From NCBI RefSeq assembly GCF_000210295.1, contig NC_026743.1:3162001-3226000 (forward strand): a DNA stretch of 64,000 nucleotides, given 5' to 3'. The notes beneath the pieces are model-generated. The model searched no databases, was not told the origin of the DNA, and saw nothing but the letters and a program-made list of their open reading frames with translations. Shown piece by piece: positions 11,369-21,463 of the stretch. The position numbers and the translations under genes were made by a program. This DNA is from Trypanosoma brucei gambiense DAL972 (lineage: Eukaryota > Euglenozoa > Kinetoplastea > Trypanosomatida > Trypanosomatidae). Numbering within the stretch: position 1 is the stretch's first letter; each line of letters starts with the position of its first letter.

Positions 11369-12319
11369 GTTACTACGCAGTAGAGCAAGGTGTAAGCAGG
11401 TCAACTATACAAAGTAACTATTTCTATTGATGCACAACAAGGGAGAAGGCAAAAACGCACGAAAAACAAAGTGAAGACGCAAAAGAGAAATCAAAGAGAC
11501 AGAAGACCACCACCAAAGAAAACCATAACGAAAGTGAAATCAAAAAAGAAACAAAATGCACATCAACACAAATCAAAAATGTCCTACGGATGACTCCAAG
11601 TTTAACTGGATATCATAGGTGCATCAACGATGCGGAAAGGTCGAGCTGCAGCGCCTTAAACTTGAGGGTAAATCCACAATGTAGTTACGACCACCGCCTC
11701 CCTCCATATATTCTCCCCATTTTTTATTCTGTTCCTGCCTGCAAATACAGAGATAAGCAATTTTTTCCCCTTTTAACATTAAAAAAAAATCTATATCATC
11801 TGCACATTTACCCACGTCACAAAATGACACAGTTTCTTTCATTTATTTTTTCTCTTTTTTTCTTTCTTACATCACTTCCTCCAGCACCATCGCAGCACTC
11901 AATCGAAACCACTGACGGTACGCCAGTCCTCGCAACGAGACGGCGGAAACTGGGGTACCCCCTCAACACTTTTGAGTGCTAATAGATGAAGGAGAATGGA
12001 GAGGGGATTATACACAGTAAAGCAAAAAAAAACAAGAAGGAAATAATAGACGGATACGGAGTGAAGAAAAGGCAAATTTTGATCGCTTTCGCACTTCCCC
12101 ATTTTCTTAGATCCTTCCATTGTGTGTAACACACGTTACCAACAGGGCTTTCACCACGAGTTGAAAACAAAACGGTAAGAAAAGACATGAAAAAACGGGG
12201 AAAACGCACATTAACTCTGCATCAGGCATGGTTGGCACACGCACTCGTTCAAATAGTTACGAGCGGGTTTCAAGGGGCACCTTACACGCACATACAAACA
12301 CAAAGTGTGGAAATAACAT
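11369..12319. other. Intergenic region
   Basis: About 950 bases between kinase A and the sestrin-like gene. It is A-rich on the plus strand just upstream of the sestrin-like start (about 11440-11580), giving the pyrimidine-rich minus strand expected before a splice acceptor. A T-rich block lies around 11760-11880. No coding frame is supported. Confidence 0.5.
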
Positions 12320-13138
12320 TTACGCAGCCTCCTTTAGACACTTAGGGTCCCAACCAACGGCAAACCAGGGATGGGAAATGATAGCCTCAAGGGTGATACG
12401 GTTTTGGGGGTCCACAGTCAACATGCGCTTGACTAAATCCCTTACAGCCTCAGACACCTGCCGCAGCATAGCGTACTCACCGCGCTTGACTTTCTCAAGA
12501 AGGGATTTCTGGTTACGATCCTCAAAGGGGAGTTTTCCAGCGAGCATGACGTAAAGAATGACACCGCAACTCCAAATGTCAGCACAGAGACCGTTGTAGC
12601 CGCGCTCCATGAGGACCTCAGGTGCCACATAGTTGGGAGTGCCACACACTGTTTTAAGCAAGATGTCCTGCTGCCGGTTTCCGAGACCAAAATCACTAAT
12701 TTTCAGCACTCCGACAGCATCAAGCAGAAGATTTTCGGGCTTCAAGTCACGGTGAGCGAACCCCTTGCCGTGGCAGTGGTGAACGCCAGCGATGAGCTGT
12801 TGGAAGTAGCGTCGTGCAGTCGGTTCGTCAAAGCGTTTCGCAGCAACGATTTTGTCAAACAGCTCACCGCCCGATACGAACTCTAACACCAGGCAGTAGT
12901 GAGTTGGCGTTTCCTTGAAATCATGAAATGCAATTATATTTTCATGCTTAAATACGCGCATGGCCTCTACTTCCCGCATCAATTGCCCTTCCATTTCTTC
13001 CTTTCGCAGTTTAGCCTTGTCTATGATCTTAACTGCCCACCTCCGTCGTTGCTCATCCGTTGCCAAGCGGACGGTGGAGAAGGTACCAGATCCAAGTTTT
13101 TGGGAAACCGTGTACGGTGGAAGAACAAAATTTTCCAT
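12320..13138 (-). CDS. Protein kinase, CAMK/SNF1-like, tandem copy A
   Basis: A complete 272-residue Ser/Thr kinase that is little more than the catalytic domain. Visible motifs are the Gly-rich loop GSGTFSTV (16-23), the ATP-anchoring Lys37 in AVKII, a Glu in helix C (~56), HRDLKPEN (129-136), DFG (149-151), an activation-loop Thr in LLKTVCGTPNY and APE (172-174). The HRDLKPEN and GTPNYVAPE sequences fit the CAMK/CAMKL group. There is no regulatory tail, so control must come from activation-loop phosphorylation or partners. A paralogue lies 1.4 kb upstream in transcription order (14498-15319) and is almost identical from residue ~83 to ~201 but diverged on both sides. Confidence 0.95.
   Translation of the reverse strand: MENFVLPPYTVSQKLGSGTFSTVRLATDEQRRRWAVKIIDKAKLRKEEMEGQLMREVEAMRVFKHENIIAFHDFKETPTHYCLVLEFVSGGELFDKIVAAKRFDEPTARRYFQQLIAGVHHCHGKGFAHRDLKPENLLLDAVGVLKISDFGLGNRQQDILLKTVCGTPNYVAPEVLMERGYNGLCADIWSCGVILYVMLAGKLPFEDRNQKSLLEKVKRGEYAMLRQVSEAVRDLVKRMLTVDPQNRITLEAIISHPWFAVGWDPKCLKEAA
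12537..12889. repeat. Homogenised kinase core, copy A
   Basis: This 353-bp stretch matches 14715-15067 with a single difference that I can find (TTAAGC here against TTTAGC there). Identity drops sharply at both edges within the coding region. The pattern suggests recent gene conversion between the tandem kinases or selection on the nucleotide sequence. Confidence 0.85.
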
Positions 13139-13222
13139 ATTACCTCTTTATAATGTCTATATCTTATTCTTGTTCGGCTTTGACCATGCGAAACAAGTCG
13201 AATTGCAGCCTGCAAGTGCGAG

Positions 13223-13257
13223 CTAGGAGAAAGGAAAGAAAGGATGAAGAAAGAGTA
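13223..13257 (-). promoter_or_regulatory. Probable trans-splice acceptor of kinase A
   Basis: On the minus strand a run of C and T (complement of the purine block 13225-13257) ends in CTAG at 13223-13226, about 85 bases upstream of the kinase A ATG. This is the usual layout of a spliced-leader acceptor in trypanosomatids. A second AG follows a few bases later and could also be used. Confidence 0.5.
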
Positions 13258-14386
13258 CCCAAATGTTTTTCTAAATTACCACCACACTCCCTCAGCGACC
13301 AAACTTCACTATCAGCCGTTGCACGTGGAAGACACGGGCGAGACGCTATTGCTAATCACATTCCGAAGCGCAACATTAGGAAAAAGGAAACGTAAAAAAA
13401 AAAGGACAAATAGGAAGAGACAAAAGAAAGTGAGAAAACGGAAAAAAAGAAGCGGAAGGTGCTCGTGGCACGCACCGAACAAAGTTTTCCGCAGAGAGAC
13501 CTTTTTGAGAGCAGGAAGTTAATGCTTCGTCCCTAAGTATAGGTTTCAATACGCACCGTATTCGATGACATCATTTACTCCTTCTTCCCTTCGTCTCCCC
13601 TTCTCTGAAAACGGAACTAGAAAGGTAAGAGGAAAAACGATTAAGACCCCTTATTGAACGGTTGCCCCGTAGAATTGTCGCCACAGGCGGTGGGGGAGGG
13701 TAGAAACATACCGTACAATCAAACAAGAAAGGGCAAAACGACTTGCAAAAAAAAAAAAAAAGACATAACTAATCACTTAAGTTAACGATCGCTGAGATGT
13801 CCGAAGGGAAGTGAAACGAGCGGACGGATATAACAACACCAACTAGCCACCAGGAATCAGCAGTTCGGGACTCTCTTTAACCCCCCTCCTTCCTCTTTTA
13901 ACGAGCAAACGCACACACATGTATAAATACATACATACACATGTATATATACATGTTGCGCCTTCACTGGAGGTTCCCAGTCCCGCAAAGAACAAAAAAA
14001 CAAGAAATATTGCGCACGCTACTCTTATTAGCCACTCCTTTCTCTTCCCCAGAACACATATACTCGACTTCTTTCCTTCTCCGCTCGCCACTTAGCTCCA
14101 CAGTTTTCGTTCTTCCTTCCTCAGAAAATTTTTCATATTCTCCCAGTAGACACCTGCCACACCGTCCCCTGGGGTATCGCAATGGCAAAAGGGTGGCACA
14201 ACGAAGATGATAGAAAGTGGAAACTTGGCTCTGGCAACAGAGAAACATATAACAAAGATAACAATGATAGAGAGTCGAGTCCCTGCACCTCTTCAAAACT
14301 CATAAACTAATCCCACAAACTTTTTCGGTGAAATCAACCGGTTTCACCACTTTCAGCCCACAAACAACCGTATGCACAAACACAAC

Positions 14387-14406
14387 ATATATATATATAT
14401 ATATAT

Positions 14407-14438
<32 letters not shown>

Positions 14439-14440
14439 AA
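14387..14440. repeat. (TA)n(TTTA)n microsatellite
   Basis: A run of alternating A and T passes directly into about nine TTTA units just downstream of kinase B's stop codon. It is probably in the 3' untranslated region of kinase B and should be length-polymorphic. Confidence 0.9.
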
Positions 14441-14497
14441 GCAGTAATACACACAACACAGAATAACTCCCAGAATAATCGGGAAGAAAGAGTACCA

Positions 14498-15319
14498 TCA
14501 CGCCGACTCGTTCAGACACTTAGGGTCCCAATCAACGACAAACCAGGGATGGGAAATGATAGCCTCAAGGGTGATACGCTTCTTAGGATTTACGACAAGC
14601 ATGCGCGCGATTAAGTCCTTTGCTGCGTCTGACACGTGCCGGACCATGCTGTACTCGCCACGCTCGATCCGTGCAAGAAGATGTCTCATGCTCCGATCCT
14701 CAAAAGGAAGTCGTCCAGCGAGCATGACGTAAAGAATGACACCGCAACTCCAAATGTCAGCACAGAGACCGTTGTAGCCGCGCTCCATGAGGACCTCAGG
14801 TGCCACATAGTTGGGAGTGCCACACACTGTTTTTAGCAAGATGTCCTGCTGCCGGTTTCCGAGACCAAAATCACTAATTTTCAGCACTCCGACAGCATCA
14901 AGCAGAAGATTTTCGGGCTTCAAGTCACGGTGAGCGAACCCCTTGCCGTGGCAGTGGTGAACGCCAGCGATGAGCTGTTGGAAGTAGCGTCGTGCAGTCG
15001 GTTCGTCAAAGCGTTTCGCAGCAACGATTTTGTCAAACAGCTCACCGCCCGATACGAACTCTAACACAAGATAGTAATGGTTCGCTGATTCGAGCACGTC
15101 GTGAAGATCAATAACATTCCTATGTTTAATGGATCGCATTATAGCAACTTCACGAAGCATTTGATCCTCCATCTTTTCCTTCCGGAGTCGAGTTTTGTCT
15201 ATGATCTTAACGGCAAATTTCTTACCACCTTCATCTGTTGCCAACCTTACCGTTGAGAAGTTTCCGAACCCGAGTTTTTCCCCCAAACAATACGGCCCCA
15301 GCCGCACAGGAGGTGTCAT
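14498..15319 (-). CDS. Protein kinase, CAMK/SNF1-like, tandem copy B
   Basis: A 273-residue kinase domain protein, paralogue of 12320-13138. Motifs: Gly-rich loop GFGNFSTV (17-24), Lys38 in AVKII, HRDLKPEN, DFG, GTPNYVAPE. The first ATG is at 15319; the open frame extends 13 codons further but starts with GTG. The N-lobe (to about residue 83) and the segment after VMLAG differ clearly from copy A, whereas the region between is nearly identical in DNA. Divergence in the N-lobe and C-lobe suggests different partners or activation, while the catalytic centre is shared. All catalytic residues are present in both copies, so both should be active. Confidence 0.95.
   Translation of the reverse strand: MTPPVRLGPYCLGEKLGFGNFSTVRLATDEGGKKFAVKIIDKTRLRKEKMEDQMLREVAIMRSIKHRNVIDLHDVLESANHYYLVLEFVSGGELFDKIVAAKRFDEPTARRYFQQLIAGVHHCHGKGFAHRDLKPENLLLDAVGVLKISDFGLGNRQQDILLKTVCGTPNYVAPEVLMERGYNGLCADIWSCGVILYVMLAGRLPFEDRSMRHLLARIERGEYSMVRHVSDAAKDLIARMLVVNPKKRITLEAIISHPWFVVDWDPKCLNESA
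14715..15067. repeat. Homogenised kinase core, copy B
   Basis: Partner of the block at 12537-12889, encoding the segment from about LVLEFVSGGELF to VMLAG. Both copies remain in frame and uninterrupted. Confidence 0.85.
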
Positions 15320-16187
15320 GGCAGTGAAGCCCTCTGTTACACCGGTGTTCACCCTCACTTGATAACGAGTCCTCAGGCAAACAAGACCGTCTTCTCCTTC
15401 CCTATAGTGCTACAAAGATAGATACAGAAATATATTTATTTGTATCAGCGCTTAAGCCTCCCTTAAACCTCAGCTACGAGTATAAACCCTTTTTCGGCCT
15501 GTCTGTTGCCTTCGCCGGTTTTGCTTTTGGCTGTACACGTACGTACTTCTGTTGCCTACAGTGTCTGGTGCGAGGTGGTGCACAGGGGTGTAGAGAATAA
15601 GGGGGGCGAGTTGCATGTAGTCGATAGATGAAACACAACTGATAAGCCTGTAGTGAGGGCAGATAGAAGAGCAGATACGAGAAAACGTCCCGCGGCTTGA
15701 CCTTTAAAAAAAACACAAAAAAGTATGCAAACACTTTGGTGCACAACGCCAGCGGCTCCTGTCGCTTGCAGAGCAGGAAATGGAACAAGAGCCAGAAGTA
15801 GAAAAAAAAACGTTTGGATAAGAAAGCACAACAGAAATGAACAAAGAGAGCACTTATGAGTCGGGCGGGATCAGGAGGAGAAAAATGCAGGAGCAACTAA
15901 GCCGGCAACGGTAGAGAAAGAAAAAGAGAAGGGTCGAACCAAAGAAAAAATATTCCTCCCTACAGCTGGGGCCTCAGCAGACCTCTAAACACCTTTTTTT
16001 CCTCTAGGTTGTGAAGCCGCACCGCGGTATCTTTTCTCTCATACTGTATCCCTCGTTTACCCTAACCCTTTAGTCTGAATCACCCAGCCTTAAAAAAGAA
16101 AAACACACACACACAAATTGAGGCTTCTCTCCGACATAACAACACGCCTACCTCCCATGGGTCAATTGAATTTACGCACCACACGCC
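15320..16187. other. Intergenic region
   Basis: About 870 bases between uL1/L10a and kinase B. Purine-rich plus-strand blocks near 15775-15960 give minus-strand pyrimidine tracts that could serve splicing of kinase B. A 140-codon minus frame (15474-15896) is Phe/Leu-rich because of these tracts and is not accepted as a gene. Confidence 0.5.
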
Positions 16188-16832
16188 TTAGTAGATACGC
16201 TGCGACTTCCCCATCGTCGACTTGATGTACGCGGATTTCAGATTCTGCCAGTTCTTCTTCAACAAAGACACAAGGAAGTTGATCGCCATAACAACATTCT
16301 GGCGTACCTGATCCTCCGTCATATCGACATGGCCGACGCATGTTCCAAGGCAGAGCACCTTCTTGAGCTGAAACTTCACTGTGGACTGAAGCTCGAGCAC
16401 CTTGTCCGGCAGGCTCTCATTCTGCGCACACACCGTAGGGAACTTACCTACACGATGCATGTGAGGGCCGACAAGACGCGGGACTGTCTTAATGATAGAC
16501 TCCGAACACAAGAAGGCATCGTACTGGTTACACATCTTTTTCACCAGCTTCTTGTTCTTGTTCAGTTTCTTCAGTTCCTCCTGGTTCATGGTCGGGACGT
16601 CATTCTTCTTGGCGATGTCCTCGTGCACGAGGTCACAGAGAAGGCAGACAGTCATACGGGGGCGGCACACGTGCGGGAGGCGCACAGAACCAGAGAAACG
16701 CTTGTCCTTTTGGGGGTCGTAGTTCTTCAGGTTTACTTGCAAATCAATGCTCTCCTTGAACTTACGCTCCTTGCGATCTTTCAACACATTTTGAATAGCC
16801 TCAGAAAGCAGTGCTGGAGGGATCTTAGACAT
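16188..16832 (-). CDS. RPL10A: Large-subunit ribosomal protein uL1 (L10a)
   Basis: A 214-residue protein of the normal eukaryotic L10a length. It begins [14 protein letters not shown] and contains the family blocks [33 protein letters not shown], a Lys-rich helix, [20 protein letters not shown], and a C-terminal [32 protein letters not shown]. It forms the L1 stalk of the 60S subunit next to the E site. The ATG is at 16832. Ribosomal proteins in trypanosomatids are dispersed among unrelated genes, as here. Confidence 0.97.
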
Positions 16833-17449
16833 CGCTCAAATGTTACCTGAATGAGTTAAAATATTTGTGTGTTGGTGTGTAGATTCGCTCGCACGGGTAA
16901 TTGCGACTTAAGGACGGGAAACTGAACTCGGCTCCTCGTTCTCGCGTGGCTTTCTTCCTTAGAGCGTAACTTCTATTATGGCTGTTGTTTGCTAATCGTG
17001 GCACCTCCCATACGTTTTTTGAGGTTGGTGAGCAAATAGACGAAAGGGTAGAGGAACCGAATGAATAGAAATGAATGGCACGACATGCTATGCCGCTGGT
17101 ACCAAAAAGTAGTGACGAAGCGAATCTTTGCATGAACACAAACAGAATGCATGATCCCTCAACCTTCCTAGAAAAAAAAAATATTGTGCGAGTGAAAGAT
17201 AATGCGGTCTTTACCCGAACCCCGTCCGCCCTACAGAGTTTGGCAGACAAATTCCTGCGCTTCCAAATTTCTCCCTTTGCCGCAATTATGAAAAAAAAAT
17301 GTAGTTACCGTTAGAGATGCGAAATCGAAACACCAAGAAACAGACGTGTCGTCAACAACAAATGAAGTGGATGATTATGAAGTCCTTCAACATGGGAAGC
17401 GTGTATGCTCCCACCCCCGATACCTGACTTCCGCCAGGAATGGGTTGCA
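16833..17449. other. Intergenic region
   Basis: About 620 bases between the AAA protease and the uL1 gene. It must contain the 3' end of the protease transcript and the acceptor for uL1. Poly-A runs on the plus strand near 17171-17180 and 17290-17298 are T-runs on the minus strand. No gene seen. Confidence 0.5.
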
Positions 17450-19159
17450 CTAGTACTGCGGCTGGTTTTGCGCGTCCATTAGCTTATCAACTAGCTGCTC
17501 AACAGTTGGTGTCACCGGGCGCTCTCCCCACAAGCGCTCCAGGTCCGCGCTCATGAGCTCCTTTTTACTTAGCAGCTCGCCCACAACGATCTCAACTTTT
17601 TCGGTATTATTTTTGATTATGTCCACCGCCATCTGGTATGAGAGGGACACAAGTTTCATGGCCTCCTTTTCTGCCAGATGCTGCGCTTTATTGGAGTAGT
17701 TCACAAACATGCGACCAGCTTGGGTTGACTCCGGATGATATGCAAGTAACCCGGCGTCAGCGTCCATACCGAAGGCCATCATTTGCTTCAATGCAAGGTC
17801 AGTGGCACGCTGAAGATCATCCATTGCACCGGCGGAAGGATTTCCCAGCAGCGCTTCCTCCGCAGCTCGACCACCCAACATGACAACCATGTCAGCCAAA
17901 AGAGTAGCATTTGTTTGATACTCGTGATATTCATTTCCTGCGCGTTGCGTGTACCCAAGAGCCTGTCCGCGCGGAACGACACTCACTTTCAGTACTCGTT
18001 TCACCGTGGGCAACATCCACGCTGTCAATGCGTGGCCTGTTTCATGGATAGCCGTTCTCCGAAGTGAAGTTTCACTTTGGCGGTTCCTGTGCTTGCTACC
18101 CACCAACGTGTTGTCCACAGCCTCAAGGAATGATTCCTTCTCCACTAGCTTCTTTTCCTGAATACCGCTCTGCAATGCCGCCTCGTTTACAACGGTAGCA
18201 ATTGTTGCAGGAGAGAGACCAGGTGTCATGTCGGCAAGCTCTTTTGCTAGAACTAAGTTGCTGATTCGGTCGTCCACCTGCAACGGTTGCCCCTCGTCGT
18301 CCGTGGTTCGTCCTTTAGGGTCACCAGTACAAACACGATCCAAGTAGTGTTTAAATACCTCCACTCGCGCAGCTTTGTCAGGCATCTCAATGTTAATCTT
18401 GCGGTCAAACCGACCCTCACGAAGGAGTGCCTTGTCAATATTGTCCTGAAAGTTCGTTGCTGCCATGACGATAAGTACGTCGGAACCTGAATTTAACCCA
18501 TCGAGCTCCGCGAGGAGTTGATTGATTGTCCGGTTTTCTTCACTGCTGACAGACCCTCCCCGTTTTCCCGCACGTGAACCTATGGCGTCAATTTCATCAA
18601 TGAAAATAATTGCGGGTGCGGCTCCTCTAGCTTCCTCAAACAACTCCCTAACACGCTTAGGTCCGCTGCCACCCATTAACTCAATAAAGTCTGAGCCGCT
18701 GCAACTAAAGAATGGCACATCCGCCTCACCAGCAACAGCTTTTGCCAGCAAGGTTTTTCCAGTTCCTGGTTCACCAGTCAGTAAGCACCCCTTCGGAAGT
18801 CGCGCACCCAGGCGCGTAAACTGGTTTGGGTTCTTCAGAAATTCCACATAATGACGAACCTCCTCCTTAGCCTCAGGTATGCCGATCACATCGCTAAACC
18901 TTGTGCCTTTCACTTCAACACGGAATTGTCGCTTCTTTATTGGCATCATTTGTTCCATAAAGCTATCAAACATATTGTTTTTGGCTCCCGTAGGGGACTG
19001 GCGGCGCATGTAAACCCACGACAGTGCGATTGGCACACCGAACCACAGTAAAGGTCCAAGTGATGGACGCAGCCAGTTATCCTCAGTGCGCGACCGATGG
19101 GCATAGGCGTCGTTGAGCCCACGGACGTATTCGGAGTTGGCGTTGCTAGCAGTGCTCAT
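17450..19159 (-). CDS. FtsH/paraplegin-family AAA zinc metalloprotease, mitochondrial type
   Basis: A 569-residue AAA protease. One membrane segment (~32-51) follows a short N-terminus. The AAA domain has Walker A GEPGTGKT (129-136), Walker B IIFIDE (~184-189) and the second region of homology ending in arginines 250 and 253. The peptidase domain has zinc-binding HETGH (372-376) and an Asp in AMDDLQRATDLA (~447) as third ligand, so both activities should work. With one membrane segment it resembles i-AAA (YME1) topology. The pore loop reads IELMGGSGPKRV (~159-170), lacking the aromatic-hydrophobic-Gly motif of FtsH/YME1 and resembling the paraplegin (SPG7) loop. Predicted role is mitochondrial inner-membrane protein quality control; localisation is inferred from family. 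Confidence 0.93.
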   Translation of the reverse strand: MSTASNANSEYVRGLNDAYAHRSRTEDNWLRPSLGPLLWFGVPIALSWVYMRRQSPTGAKNNMFDSFMEQMMPIKKRQFRVEVKGTRFSDVIGIPEAKEEVRHYVEFLKNPNQFTRLGARLPKGCLLTGEPGTGKTLLAKAVAGEADVPFFSCSGSDFIELMGGSGPKRVRELFEEARGAAPAIIFIDEIDAIGSRAGKRGGSVSSEENRTINQLLAELDGLNSGSDVLIVMAATNFQDNIDKALLREGRFDRKINIEMPDKAARVEVFKHYLDRVCTGDPKGRTTDDEGQPLQVDDRISNLVLAKELADMTPGLSPATIATVVNEAALQSGIQEKKLVEKESFLEAVDNTLVGSKHRNRQSETSLRRTAIHETGHALTAWMLPTVKRVLKVSVVPRGQALGYTQRAGNEYHEYQTNATLLADMVVMLGGRAAEEALLGNPSAGAMDDLQRATDLALKQMMAFGMDADAGLLAYHPESTQAGRMFVNYSNKAQHLAEKEAMKLVSLSYQMAVDIIKNNTEKVEIVVGELLSKKELMSADLERLWGERPVTPTVEQLVDKLMDAQNQPQY

Positions 19160-19505
19160 GTCTTAAATGCTGCGGAGCACGGTCGGAAAAATGTAATGTA
19201 CTTAATTCTTTCCAAAGGAACACATGAATTGCCCACCAGAAAAAGAAAAGAGTAAAAAATAAAGATAATATGATTTTTCCCCCTTTTTTTTAAAGAAAGT
19301 TTACAACCACTAAAGTCAGGTTAGAATAAGAGGAAAGCACCGGTAGAACACAAACTGGAGCGAAGATGAAATACACATGGCAACGGCGAGCATCCCCCTT
19401 TTTTTTTCACACAAACCGAATAATATAAAGGTTTCCCTAATATTTTCTTGTACTATTCACAGAAACTGCCAAATTACGATGCTTGGACACACGGGTCTTA
19501 GCATA
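19160..19505. other. Intergenic region
   Basis: A 346-base spacer between the Dpy-30 and protease genes, with A-rich plus-strand blocks at about 19238-19290 that give the minus-strand pyrimidine tract for the protease transcript. No gene. Confidence 0.5.
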
Positions 19506-19859
19506 CTATTTTGGTTGCGCTGGGGGTTGGTATGCCAGTTGTTTGATGACGTCAGCAGCTCGCTGCGCGATCTCTTGAAGCGGTACCCTCCTCCCTTCTT
19601 CAGTCAGCAACGGGTGTGAAACTCTCTGCGGATTGTTGCTCAGCAGGTACGCTGCCAAAAATGCGAGTGGATCGGCGGGCCGCACTTTCACCACCTCCTC
19701 TAGTCCACGAAGCAACAACGGCAAAACGGTTGTCTCGAGATATGGCTGGTCCGGCAGCGCATAAACGGGCACCTTAGGTGGTGTAGGGGGCGCACGAAGA
19801 TGCGCTGCTAGGCGGTCAAGCGGTGCATTCGCATCCTCTGATTCTTCTGGGGGGTTCAT
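19506..19859 (-). CDS. Dpy-30 domain protein
   Basis: A 117-residue protein with a C-terminal Dpy-30 motif, readable as YLETTVLPLLLRGLEEV followed by RPADPLAFLAAYLLSNNP. Dpy-30 motifs form a dimeric four-helix bundle that docks amphipathic helices. The motif occurs both in COMPASS/MLL histone methyltransferase complexes and in axonemal radial-spoke proteins, so the compartment is uncertain. The N-terminus is acidic and Pro-rich. The first ATG is at 19859; the frame extends 11 codons further but starts with TTG. Confidence 0.88.
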   Translation of the reverse strand: MNPPEESEDANAPLDRLAAHLRAPPTPPKVPVYALPDQPYLETTVLPLLLRGLEEVVKVRPADPLAFLAAYLLSNNPQRVSHPLLTEEGRRVPLQEIAQRAADVIKQLAYQPPAQPK

Positions 19860-20209
19860 GCAACACTTTTTTCGTGTGTCTATGCTGTGCAATGTGCTAT
19901 TATGTTTGCCTTTCTAACACAGGTCTGACGACGTCTCGCCTTTCTTGTGTACGAGTGTGGGAACTCTTTATACATAGAAGAGGAAAGAAAAGAAAAGTTA
20001 TTAGCTGCGTTTAAAAGAAAAAAAAGGCCTAGTGGACCCCCAAAAGGTGAAAATGTTGGGTGAAGAGGCGTAGATGAGTTGCTATGAGCACGCAAAAAAA
20101 AAAAAGAAAACGAAATATTTGCTTTTCATTCCATTGCAATCCCAGGGGAAAATAGGTTAGCATCTGCTTCACGACGCCAATCCGGTGAAAGCCCATCGTG
20201 TACCTTTGC
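19860..20209. other. Intergenic region
   Basis: A 350-base spacer between eS27 and the Dpy-30 gene. Plus-strand purine blocks at about 19978-20030 and 20093-20112 supply minus-strand pyrimidine tracts. No gene. Confidence 0.5.
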
Positions 20210-20470
20210 TTAATGATCTGGTTTTTTGCGGAATCCGCAGCCAGTTACCAGGATTGCCTTACCACCAGTGGGGCGGCAGAGCATGGTAGCGCAACCATTG
20301 CACTTAACCTCTGACGTGGCATGGCTGTATACCACAGTGATGTTCTTGCATCCGGGGCACTTGACGTCCATGAAATATGAATTGGGGCCCTGCACAAGAC
20401 GACGGCGCTTGTGCTTCATGCGCTCTGTGCGCACCGTGGGGTAGCTGAGGTCAGAGTCGAAGAAACCCAT
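20210..20470 (-). CDS. RPS27: Small-subunit ribosomal protein eS27
   Basis: An 86-residue protein with the S27 core: [23 protein letters not shown], then KCNGC and CRPTGGKA. The four cysteines (CPGC and CNGC, 15 residues apart) form the C4 zinc finger typical of the family. An in-frame ATG lies eight codons upstream (20494), but the family normally starts at MGFFDSDL, which I take as the start. Confidence 0.95.
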   Translation of the reverse strand: MGFFDSDLSYPTVRTERMKHKRRRLVQGPNSYFMDVKCPGCKNITVVYSHATSEVKCNGCATMLCRPTGGKAILVTGCGFRKKPDH

Positions 20471-21463
20471 TGTAGCCTCTCTGTTCTTGCCCAATTAGAC
20501 TAAGAACCCTCTATCCCCGAATGTGAGCTAAAAGAAAAAGTGCTTACCGCTGCAGGCTGTAGGCGCGTGCAAGCGTGAATGGCACTGCTAGTTTTCTCCG
20601 CCGGGGGAAATCCAAGAATGACTTGAGCGAGAAGAAAGAAAATTGAATTGAAGGCAATGTAGTATTGACAAAAGTTTGCTATATGAAAGCCGAATCACTC
20701 TCACTGATGTACCCAGTACACACCCTTAGGATTTCGCTCACAGACACATAACGAACCAGAGGCGAGGACCGGGTGACAAAAGAAACCGTGAATTCACAGG
20801 GAAGGAAAAGATAAATTATTAATCACTGCCCCACCAATTGCACTATCCATGTGAACTGAAAATTAACTTGCGCACCACTTTCCATAGAAAGAGATAAGAA
20901 GCAAATTTGCACCAGCAAACTAAACGAAAACAACGGCATACTTATACATGTCGTCACTCACGTACCCCTCCCTCGCCACGTTCATATCGACTGACTGTCA
21001 CTTGTATAAATTGCGATTTTAGTTACCATTGTGAATGCGTCCTGCATTTTTTTTTTCACACCTTTTCCTCTCCAATAACAGTCTACACTGCCGCAGAGTT
21101 GCCCCCGATGTGGTATATAAAAAAAAAAAAGAGTCAATGATAAGTGGAAAAAAAAGACACGACGCACATTCACCGTAAAAGAACTAACAAATCACACAGC
21201 ACATACACCTTTCACGCCACTAACGCAGATGGCACATAGTGCCTTTGAGTGGCGCAATACCAGAGGTGAGGACACCTCCGTGTTTCTACAACTCACTAAC
21301 ATGAGAGTAAAGGCAGAAGGGCATATACATACCGAAGGTTGTGGTGCGCAGTTTGTACTGTGCCATACGCAGACGCACATACATAAGGGTTTAGGTGCGA
21401 CTCCTACCCTTCGCATACGTATTTGGACGCTTATCAACCTTTTACGTATCGAATTTTTGACCC
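20471..21463. other. Intergenic region
   Basis: About 990 bases between the zinc-finger/FYVE gene and eS27. A-rich plus-strand runs (21118-21155 and 20880-20930) and short antisense frames only. It should contain the 3' untranslated region of the FYVE gene. Confidence 0.5.

Larger units (their letters stand above)
13139..14497. other. Intergenic region between kinases
   Basis: About 1.36 kb with no supported gene. It contains a purine-rich plus strand immediately upstream of kinase A (splice-acceptor signal), a poly-A run near 13747-13761, CA/TA-rich simple sequence near 13910-13955, and the microsatellite at 14387-14440. Confidence 0.5.

Noticed and set aside
15474..15896. 140-codon minus-strand frame upstream of uL1
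   Set aside because: Phe/Leu-rich because of splice-tract pyrimidines; not a plausible protein.
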